Below are positions 26,331 through 32,784 of a stretch of 64,000 bases of DNA, piece after piece (the first letter of the stretch is position 1; every line of letters begins with the position of its first letter). This stretch comes from Thioalkalivibrio thiocyanoxidans ARh2 (lineage in GTDB: Bacteria; Pseudomonadota; Gammaproteobacteria; Ectothiorhodospirales; Ectothiorhodospiraceae). The notes below the pieces were generated by a model. The model saw only the letters and a list, made by a program, of their open reading frames with translations, was not told the DNA's origin and did not search any database. The DNA lies in assembly GCF_000385215.1 (NCBI RefSeq), contig NZ_ARQK01000053.1, forward strand, positions 1 through 64,000, read 5' to 3'. The position numbers and the translations under genes were made by a program.

Positions 26331-27092
26331 GTGACGGAACACACACAGGGAGAGCCATCGGAAGCCGGCGTGGTACTGGTCACCGGATCCGCGCGCCGTG
26401 TCGGCGCAACCATCGTACGCTGGCTGCACAACGAGGGTCTGCGCGTACTAATCCACTATCGCGGATCACGCGAAGACGCTGCCGCCCTGGCCGACTCGCT
26501 GAATGCCCGTCGCGAGGACAGCGCGCGCATCCTGCAGGCGGATCTGCTGAACCTGAGCGATATCCAGCGCCTCGCACGCGAGGCCGAAGAGGCCTGGGGC
26601 CGCCTGGATTACCTGGTCAACAACGCCTCGACCTTCTATGCGACCCCGGTCGGCGAGATCGATATGCAGGCATGGGATGATCTGGTCGGGTCCAACCTGA
26701 AGGCCCCCACGTTTCTGACCCAGGCCTGCGCCCCGGCGCTCGCGCGCACCCGGGGGGCGGTGGTCAACATCGTGGACATCCATGCCCTGCGCCCGCTGAA
26801 GGGTTACCCCGTGTATTCCGCGGCGAAGGCGGGACTCTGGGCCCTGACCCAGGCCTATGCCCGCGAACTGGGCCCGGACGTGCGCGTCAACGGCGTCGCA
26901 CCCGGTGCGATCCTCTCGCCCGAGGACCCGAACAATGCCGGCACGCACGAAGCGATGGTCGAGCGCACCGCCCTCAAGCGCGAGGGCCACCCCGACGACA
27001 TCGCCCGTGCGGTACGCTTTCTGCTGCTGGATGCGCCCTACATCACCGGGCAGGTGATCCCGGTGGATGGCGGACGCTCCGCCTCGCAGTAA
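26331..27092 (+). CDS. Pteridine reductase-like short-chain dehydrogenase (FolM type)
   Basis: The protein is an NADPH-dependent SDR of about 253 residues. The cofactor motif is TGSARRVGATIV, where the TGxxxRxG form with Arg is typical of pteridine reductases. NNAS follows, and the catalytic YxxxK is YSAAK. It is expected to reduce dihydrobiopterin, dihydromonapterin or dihydrofolate. GTG 26331 has GGGGAG 4 bases upstream; an upstream GTG at 26319 is also possible. The gene is divergent from the methyltransferase gene. Confidence 0.8.
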   Translation: MTEHTQGEPSEAGVVLVTGSARRVGATIVRWLHNEGLRVLIHYRGSREDAAALADSLNARREDSARILQADLLNLSDIQRLAREAEEAWGRLDYLVNNASTFYATPVGEIDMQAWDDLVGSNLKAPTFLTQACAPALARTRGAVVNIVDIHALRPLKGYPVYSAAKAGLWALTQAYARELGPDVRVNGVAPGAILSPEDPNNAGTHEAMVERTALKREGHPDDIARAVRFLLLDAPYITGQVIPVDGGRSASQ

Positions 27093-27149
27093 CGATCCGC
27101 GCGACGCGCTACACTGAATACATCCCGAATCAAGAGAAGAGAACGGCCC

Positions 27150-27404
27150 ATGATCGACCCCAAGCGCTTTGACGATCTCGCGCGCCGGATCACCGAGAGC
27201 CTGCCGGAGTCCGTGCGCCACATGCAGGAGGATGTCCAGCGTCAGGTCCGCTCGTCGCTGCAGCACGGCTTCGAGCGCATGGATCTGGTCACCCGCGAGG
27301 ACTTCGACGTCCAGGTCGCGCTGCTGGAGCGCACCCGCGAACGCCTGGCCGAGCTGGAAGCCCGTGTGGAGGCACTCGAGGCCGAGCGCAAGACCGAGGA
27401 GTAA
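27150..27404 (+). CDS. ubiK: Ubiquinone biosynthesis accessory factor UbiK (BMFP domain)
   Basis: The 84-residue protein has an amphipathic N-terminal half (FDDLARRITESLPESVRH) and a C-terminal coiled coil rich in Glu/Arg/Leu (about 50-82), the usual arrangement of UbiK/YqiC. UbiK works with UbiJ in organising O2-dependent ubiquinone synthesis. AAGAGAAGA precedes the ATG. It is followed by comM, a common neighbour. Confidence 0.88.
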   Translation: MIDPKRFDDLARRITESLPESVRHMQEDVQRQVRSSLQHGFERMDLVTREDFDVQVALLERTRERLAELEARVEALEAERKTEE

Positions 27405-27464
27405 CACTCCCCACAGAACCGCCGGGCACGGAGGCCCGGACCCGCGAATCTACGGAGGGCAAGG

Positions 27465-28970
27465 ATGCCCATTGCCATCACCCATGCCCGCGCGGGCGCC
27501 GGCATCCAGGCACCGCTGGTCACCATCGAGACGCACCTGGCCAACGGCCTGCCGTCATTCCAGATTGTCGGCCTGCCGGAGGCGGCCGTGCGTGAGAGCC
27601 GCGACCGCGTCCGCGCGGCCATCCAGACCAGCGGCTTCGACTTTCCCCGCCGCCGCATCACGGTCAACCTGGCCCCGGCCGACCTGCCGAAGGATGGCGG
27701 GCGTTTCGACCTCGGCATCGCGCTGGGCATCCTGGCCGCCAGCCAGCAGATCCCGGGCAGCGCCCTCGAGGGGCGCGAGTTCCTGGGCGAACTGGGACTG
27801 GACGGGACCCTGCGACCGGTCGGCGGCACGCTGGCCGCCGCACTCGCGGCCGCCGTTGACGCGCGCGAGCTGATCGTGAACCCCGAGGACGGGGCCGAGG
27901 CGGGTCTGGCCAGCGCCGCGCGGGTGCGCACCGCAGACCACCTGATCACGGTCTGCGCCGGGCTGCAGGGCCAGGGCGAGCTGGACGAGGGCCGCCCCGT
28001 CGAAGCGGAACCGGATCGTTACCCCGACTTGGCCGACGTGCGCGGACAGCACCAGGCACGTCGCGCGCTCGAGATCGCGGCCGCCGGCGGCCACCACCTG
28101 CTGATGGTCGGCCCGCCCGGCAGCGGCAAGTCGATGCTGGCCGCGCGCATACCGGGCATCCTGCCACCGATGTCCGAGGCGGAGGCGCTGGAGACCGCCG
28201 CGATCCACAGCCTGCGCGACACCGGCCACCTGCAGCGCGACTGGCGCGCCCGGCCGTTCCGCTCGCCCCACCACACGGCGTCGGGGGTCGCGCTGGTCGG
28301 CGGCGGCTCCACGCCGCGCCCGGGCGAGATCTCGCTGGCCCATCACGGCGTGCTGTTTCTGGACGAGCTGACCGAGTTCCAGCGCAGCGTGCTGGATGTC
28401 CTGCGCGAACCGCTCGAGACCGGGACCATCCATATCGCCAGGGCCGCCCGGCAGGCCGAGTTTCCCGCGCGGTTCCAGCTGGTGGCCGCGATGAACCCCT
28501 GCCCGCAGGGCTTCGACTGCGACCTCGGGGCGCGCTGCCAGTGCTCGCCGGAACAGATGGCGCGCCACCGGCGGCGCTTGTCCGCGCCGCTACTGGACCG
28601 TATCGACCTGGCGATCGAGGTCCCGCGCATCCCGCCGCCCGAACTGGCCGCACACGGTGCACCCGGCGAAGACTCCAGGACCGTCGCGCAACGCGTCGCC
28701 CTGGCGCAGGAACGCCAGCGGCAACGCCAGGGCTCCCTCAATCGCGAACTGGCGGGCCAGGCGCTGGACCAGCACGCCACCCTCGAACCGGACGATCGCG
28801 CACTACTGGACCGGGCGGCCGAGCGCTTTCTTCTGTCGGCGCGCGCCTACCACCGCATCCTGCGGCTCGCACGAACGATCGCCGACCTCGAATCCAGCGA
28901 CCCGATCACGACCGCGCACCTGACCGAGGCGCTAAGCTATCGCGCGCTGGATCACTGGCGTACCCAGTAA
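27465..28970 (+). CDS. comM: YifB/ComM-family Mg-chelatase-like AAA+ ATPase
   Basis: The 501-residue protein has an N-terminal Lon-protease-like ChlI domain (VETHLANGLPSFQIVGLPE motif region), then an AAA+ domain with Walker A GPPGSGKSML and Walker B LFLDEL, and a C-terminal Mg-chelatase domain. ComM is a hexameric branch-migration helicase that helps integrate transformed DNA in naturally competent bacteria. Homologues occur in many non-competent species. CGGAGGGCAAGG precedes the ATG, and a terminator follows. Confidence 0.92.
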   Translation: MPIAITHARAGAGIQAPLVTIETHLANGLPSFQIVGLPEAAVRESRDRVRAAIQTSGFDFPRRRITVNLAPADLPKDGGRFDLGIALGILAASQQIPGSALEGREFLGELGLDGTLRPVGGTLAAALAAAVDARELIVNPEDGAEAGLASAARVRTADHLITVCAGLQGQGELDEGRPVEAEPDRYPDLADVRGQHQARRALEIAAAGGHHLLMVGPPGSGKSMLAARIPGILPPMSEAEALETAAIHSLRDTGHLQRDWRARPFRSPHHTASGVALVGGGSTPRPGEISLAHHGVLFLDELTEFQRSVLDVLREPLETGTIHIARAARQAEFPARFQLVAAMNPCPQGFDCDLGARCQCSPEQMARHRRRLSAPLLDRIDLAIEVPRIPPPELAAHGAPGEDSRTVAQRVALAQERQRQRQGSLNRELAGQALDQHATLEPDDRALLDRAAERFLLSARAYHRILRLARTIADLESSDPITTAHLTEALSYRALDHWRTQ

Positions 28971-28982
28971 ACCAGGCAAAGA

Positions 28983-29016
28983 AAAGGCCCGCACGGCAAT
29001 TGCCGGTGCGGGCCTT
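28983..29016 (+). terminator. Hairpin after comM
   Basis: AAGGCCCGCA and TGCGGGCCTT form a long perfect stem with an inner palindrome GGCAATTGCC. It ends the ubiK-comM transcript and may also serve the converging cytochrome gene. The T-run is short. Confidence 0.7.
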
Positions 29017-29035
29017 GAGATCACATCAAACTCGA

Positions 29036-29863
29036 TCAGTCGTCGAAGGTCGCGACGTACACCGCCAGGTCGGCAATGTCCTGGTCCGACAGGCGGGCCG
29101 CATTCGGCGCCATCAGGGCCGTGCGGTCACCCACGGTCTCGCCGGCACGATAGCGCGCGAGCTTGTCGGCGGTGTACTCGGCGGTCTGGCCGGCAATCTT
29201 CGGGAACGCGGGGGAACCCTGACCCTGGGCACCATGGCAAGCGATGCAGGTGCTGTACAGGGACTCGCCACGGCTCACATCGCCGTCGTCAAGCGGGATA
29301 GCCGCCAGCAGGTCATCGTCATCCTCAGCCGCGACTTCGTCGTTGCCGTTTTCCTCGCCATTGGCGTCTTCCGCCTCCCAGCCATGGTCAATGCCCGCTT
29401 CATCCAGCATGTAGGCGACCACCAGCTTGACGTCCTCGTCACTCAGGCTGGCATCGCCACCGCGCGGGGGCATCGCGCCCATGCCGCCGATGGCATTGTC
29501 GAACACCTCGTCCAGGCTGCGCTCGTCGAGACGGGCGGCCCAGGCGTCGGAATCGTCCTTGAGCGGGGCGTCGGAGGCTCCGGTATCGTGGCAAGCCGCA
29601 CAGACGTTGCTATAGATATCGCCCGGGCTCAGGTCAGCGGCCTCCTCCTCGACGTCCACCGGACCGTAGGCCACGCGACCAATCGGCTGGATGCGCTCGG
29701 CGATGCGTTCGAGCTCGGCCTCGCCGGGCTCGCCCAGCTGGAGCCCTCCCATGAAGTTCGCCAACTGGATCAACAGGTAGATCACAGTGGCGAGCAGCGC
29801 CACGGACGAGATGAACATCAACACCTTGTTACCGGTGTCCATCTTGATCGGTTGATTCGCCAC
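29036..29863 (-). CDS. Membrane-anchored dihaem cytochrome c (c5-like)
   Basis: This protein of about 275 residues has an N-terminal membrane anchor (VLMFISSVALLATVIYLLIQL) and two c-haem domains with CAACH and CIACH. The haem domains are separated by a very acidic linker (EENGNDEVAAEDDDD region). The likely role is periplasmic electron transfer towards the cbb3 oxidase. GTG 29863 (VANQPIKMDTG) is chosen because GGAGGGAG lies 5 bases upstream, although the frame is open to 29944. The acidic linker fits an organism from salty, alkaline habitats. Confidence 0.85.
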   Translation of the reverse strand: MANQPIKMDTGNKVLMFISSVALLATVIYLLIQLANFMGGLQLGEPGEAELERIAERIQPIGRVAYGPVDVEEEAADLSPGDIYSNVCAACHDTGASDAPLKDDSDAWAARLDERSLDEVFDNAIGGMGAMPPRGGDASLSDEDVKLVVAYMLDEAGIDHGWEAEDANGEENGNDEVAAEDDDDLLAAIPLDDGDVSRGESLYSTCIACHGAQGQGSPAFPKIAGQTAEYTADKLARYRAGETVGDRTALMAPNAARLSDQDIADLAVYVATFDD

Positions 29864-30014
29864 TTGCTCTCCCTCCGAAAAGTGCGGGCCGCGCGCGGCC
29901 GTAATGGTTCCTAGCCCAAGTCTTCCCACGCGCCAGGCGCGCAAATCGGGCGCCGAGTATAGGGCATCGTCCCGCTCGAGACCACAAACCCAGCAGGGCG
30001 GTCAAAAAATGCGC

Positions 30015-30044
30015 TGGACGGACCCATTCGGCGCCCCGTATCAT
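30015..30044 (+). promoter_or_regulatory. Probable promoter of tRNA-Arg
   Basis: TGGACG (30015-30020), an 18-base spacer and TATCAT (30039-30044) stand 10 bases before the tRNA, as expected of a sigma-70 promoter. The -35 match is only 4 of 6. Confidence 0.4.
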
Positions 30045-30054
30045 TAGCCGTCTT

Positions 30055-30129
<75 letters not shown>

Positions 30130-30131
<2 letters not shown>

Positions 30132-30172
30132 TTACGCAGAAAGGGGCCCTCGTGGCCCCTTTCTGCGTAATG
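30130..30172 (+). terminator. Perfect 19-bp hairpin immediately after tRNA-Arg
   Basis: The bases from 30130 (in the encoded CCA) to 30148 are exactly complementary to 30154-30172 with a five-base loop. It probably ends the tRNA transcript or marks its 3' processing. No separate T-run follows. Confidence 0.65.
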
Positions 30173-30185
30173 GGGTGTCTGAGGG

Positions 30186-30526
30186 CCCGATTCGAACCTC
30201 CGTTCGAGCCGAGGCCCGCGCAGCGGGCCGACGCGCGGCGCCGCCGCAGGCGGTGCCGGTCCGCAGGGCCAAGCGACCAAAGGTCGCGCAGCCATCCTCT
30301 CGGGCGCGACGTTTGAACACCCCCGAATCCAACCCCGCGAACCTCCGTTCGAATCGAGGCCCGCAAAGCGGGCCGACATCGCGGTACCGCCAACCGGCGG
30401 TGCCGGTCCGAAGGACCGAGCCGCCACAGGCGGCGAAGCCAGTCCGGCCCCTCGGCGATAGCCTCGGAGCGTTCGCCGGCGCGAAGCCATGCTTCGCGAA
30501 ACCCCGGCTCACCCTCTCGGGCGCAC
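30186..30526. repeat. Two imperfect tandem units of hairpins, each ending in a copy of the tRNA-Arg 3' end
   Basis: Unit A (about 30188-30308) and unit B (about 30337-30524) both open with a GTTCGA-containing palindrome (GAACCTCCGTTCGA) followed by GAGGCCCGC...GCGGGCC, and share later hairpins with the text GCGGTGCCGGTCCG. Each unit ends with CCTCTCGGGCGC, identical to the tRNA 3' arm: 30115-30127, again at 30295-30307, and again at 30512-30524. No protein-coding gene is visible in 30132-30606. The array looks like tRNA-derived or attachment-site-derived repeats. Confidence 0.75.
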
Positions 30527-30606
30527 TATTCGGTCCGCCCCCCAACATGCCTTGGCCCGACCAGCGCGGCGAACCGACATCCTGACCGGCAAAGGCCGCC
30601 ACTCCC

Positions 30607-30620
30607 TTGATCCAGATCAA
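30607..30620. promoter_or_regulatory. FNR/Anr box upstream of the 44-residue membrane protein gene
   Basis: TTGATCCAGATCAA is a perfect TTGAT-N4-ATCAA palindrome. A possible -10 (TAGCGT, 30643-30648) lies about 32 bases from its centre, the spacing of FNR-activated class II promoters. Confidence 0.65.
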
Positions 30621-30678
30621 ATCGAGGCCTCGGCAGCAGCGCTAGCGTGAAGGTGACCACTGCAACCGGGAGTGCGTG

Positions 30679-30813
30679 ATGCTGACGGAAATCATGTTTC
30701 AATCGCCCATCGGGATCCTGACGATCCTGACCCTGGTGGGCATCGTGGCGTTCTTCGTGTACGTCGGGTACTTCATCCTGCATGGCATGCACGAGGACGA
30801 CAAGGCGAAATAA
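30679..30813 (+). CDS. Small single-span membrane protein, DUF3149-like
   Basis: The 44-residue protein begins MLTEIMFQSPIGILTIL and has one membrane helix (about 11-34) followed by a short charged tail HEDDKAK. The pattern of a short N-terminus with SPIG before a single helix resembles DUF3149 proteins of proteobacteria, whose function is unknown. GGGAG lies 6 bases before the ATG. A perfect FNR/Anr box precedes it, so expression is probably oxygen-responsive. It converges with soeC across a shared terminator. Confidence 0.65.
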   Translation: MLTEIMFQSPIGILTILTLVGIVAFFVYVGYFILHGMHEDDKAK

Positions 30814-30837
30814 CCCGCCGCGGGGAAACCAGGGACC

Positions 30838-30870
30838 ATAAAAAACGGGCCAGCATGCTGGCCCGTTTTC
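30838..30870. terminator. Bidirectional terminator between the 44-residue gene and soeC
   Basis: ACGGGCCAGC and GCTGGCCCGT form a perfect stem flanked by an A-run on the left and TTTT on the right. Confidence 0.9.
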
Positions 30871-30946
30871 AGTTGGATATTCCCTGACCAGACCCTCGGC
30901 GGTCACCCGGCAACTGCGCCCGGTAACCGCCGAAGGCCGGCTGACT

Positions 30947-31996
30947 TCAGGAGCCGGAGCCCCCGGGGGTATCCCCCAGTTCCCAGCGGCGCGCGTCGGT
31001 CGGGTCCGTGACCGGCGCGACCGTGGTCCGGCCGCGAGCGGGCTCGGCCAGGGAGTTGGTGCAGGTCTGGGCACCGTGGTACAGGCGCACGACGTGCTTG
31101 GCCTCGGCGAAGAACAGCCAGCGCTCCATGCCGATGCCGACCAGGCTCGAGACCGCCGCCAGCCAGGCGATGCCGGCCGGGGCGCCCGACAGGATCGACG
31201 CGAACACCAGGACCGGGGCCACAAAGCCGAGCAGGAAGACGCCCATCTTCACGTTGTCGATGGTGTCCTTGCGCGGGTCGTAGCCGAACTCGTCGGTCAG
31301 GAAGGTGCCGGCGGTGTGGCCAGTATCCAGCAGACGCACGGTCGCCCGGTTGAAGGTCGTCGCGGTATTGATCGTCGGGCCGTTCACGCGCGAGATCCAG
31401 AAATAGTAGATCCCCTTGAGCACGGCGGCGGCGACCAGCGCGACCATCGCGACACCCGCGTGCAGCGTCGTGGCATTGCCGAACACGGTGGCAATAGCCG
31501 CGAACAGCGTGGCGCCAGTGGCGATGCCCAGCATGATGTAGTTGGCCGGGGTCAGCGCGGTGTTCCACTGGCGGATGGTCTTCAGACAGCCGTAGATCAT
31601 GCCGGTGGAGAACAGGGTGATCACGGCCAGCACGGCGGCGATCACGCCGGCCAGCGCCGGCAGCGGCCCAATGGCCGCGCCCTGCAGCAGGACGCCCAGG
31701 CCGTAGATCCCGGCGAAGGGATAGAACAGCACTGCGAACACGGCCTCGCGCGACAGCCAGGAGGTCTTGAAGCGCATGAACGACCGCCAGGCGTTTTTCT
31801 TGTTCGCCAGGTGGCCGGTCGAGAAGACCAGGCCCAGGGTGATCAGGCCCAGTGACGCCACGCCGTGCGCCAGCAGCTCGCCGTGGCTCATGGCCGGGCC
31901 GATGCCCGCGAGGTGGAAAGCCGCCAGCAGGATGAACAGGCCGTAGCCCGCACCGGAGATGACGGTAAACAGGATGACGGAAAATGCCGGATGCAT
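30947..31996 (-). CDS. soeC: Sulfite dehydrogenase membrane anchor SoeC (DmsC/NrfD-like)
   Basis: The 349-residue protein has about eight to nine helices, beginning with MHPAFSVILFTVISGAGYGL as in DmsC-type anchors. It takes electrons from the iron-sulfur subunit to the quinone pool. It is the last gene of soeA-soeB-soeC. In Allochromatium and related bacteria this complex oxidises sulfite directly to sulfate in the cytoplasm. Confidence 0.85.
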   Translation of the reverse strand: MHPAFSVILFTVISGAGYGLFILLAAFHLAGIGPAMSHGELLAHGVASLGLITLGLVFSTGHLANKKNAWRSFMRFKTSWLSREAVFAVLFYPFAGIYGLGVLLQGAAIGPLPALAGVIAAVLAVITLFSTGMIYGCLKTIRQWNTALTPANYIMLGIATGATLFAAIATVFGNATTLHAGVAMVALVAAAVLKGIYYFWISRVNGPTINTATTFNRATVRLLDTGHTAGTFLTDEFGYDPRKDTIDNVKMGVFLLGFVAPVLVFASILSGAPAGIAWLAAVSSLVGIGMERWLFFAEAKHVVRLYHGAQTCTNSLAEPARGRTTVAPVTDPTDARRWELGDTPGGSGS

Positions 31997-32021
31997 ATGA
32001 ATTCTCCCGATCGGGCCGCGC

Positions 32022-32717
32022 CTAGCGCGCGACCATCTTGTTGACCCAGTCCTTCACCGAGCTGACCACGCGGTTGGCCCGCACGTCGTCGATGGGGATG
32101 GGACGGGTGATACGCGGGGGCAGATAGGTGTTGACCGGCTTGTAGCCCAGCTCCGGCATCTGCTTCACGCCGCCGCGCTCGCGCACCAGGCGGCTGACCT
32201 CGGAGTTGTCGTCGTCGAAGTCACCGAAGAACCGGGCATGGGCCGGGCAGGTGATCACGCAGGCCGGCTGGCGCTCTTCCGGCGGCAGGGCCTCGTCGTA
32301 GATGCGGTCCACGCACAGCGTGCACTTCTTCATCACGCCGTCTTCGCGGTCCAGCTCGCGGGCACCGTAGGGGCAGGCCCAGGCACAGTAGTTACACCCC
32401 ATGCACTTGTCCTGGTCGACCAGCACGATGCCGTCTTCCGGACGCTTGTAGGAGGCGCCGGTCGGGCAGACATTCACGCAGTCGGCATGCTGGCAGTGCA
32501 TGCAGGACATCGGGATGTTCACGGTCTTGTTGTTGGGGTAGTCCCCGACCTCGTAGTGGCGCACACGGTTGAACCAGACGCCGCTCGGGTCCTCGCCGTA
32601 CGGGCGATAGTCGGTCAGCGCACCGGTGGTGCCACTGGTGTTCCACTGCTTGCAGGCCACCGCACAGGCGTGGCAGCCCACGCAGGTGTCCATGTCGATT
32701 ACGAGTCCAAGTCGCAT
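32022..32717 (-). CDS. soeB: Sulfite dehydrogenase iron-sulfur subunit SoeB
   Basis: This is a four-cluster ferredoxin subunit of 231 residues. The cysteine motifs are CVGCHACAVACK, CMHCQHADCVNVCP, CMGCNYCAWACP and CTLCVDR with CVITCP. It relays electrons from SoeA to SoeC. ATG 32717 (MRLGLVIDMDTCVGC) is chosen since GAGGAG is 7 bases upstream; the frame extends five codons further. No export signal is visible, in line with a cytoplasmic complex. Confidence 0.9.
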   Translation of the reverse strand: MRLGLVIDMDTCVGCHACAVACKQWNTSGTTGALTDYRPYGEDPSGVWFNRVRHYEVGDYPNNKTVNIPMSCMHCQHADCVNVCPTGASYKRPEDGIVLVDQDKCMGCNYCAWACPYGARELDREDGVMKKCTLCVDRIYDEALPPEERQPACVITCPAHARFFGDFDDDNSEVSRLVRERGGVKQMPELGYKPVNTYLPPRITRPIPIDDVRANRVVSSVKDWVNKMVAR

Positions 32718-32784
32718 ACAACTACTCCTCAAATTTCCTCGGGCCGCCGGCCGGGGCCGGCGGCATGGCCCGGATCCGTGATGC

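Noticed and set aside
30132..30606. CRISPR array behind tRNA-Arg
   Set aside because: The repeats are only two imperfect units of about 120-190 bases made of hairpins, with no regular spacers and no cas genes.
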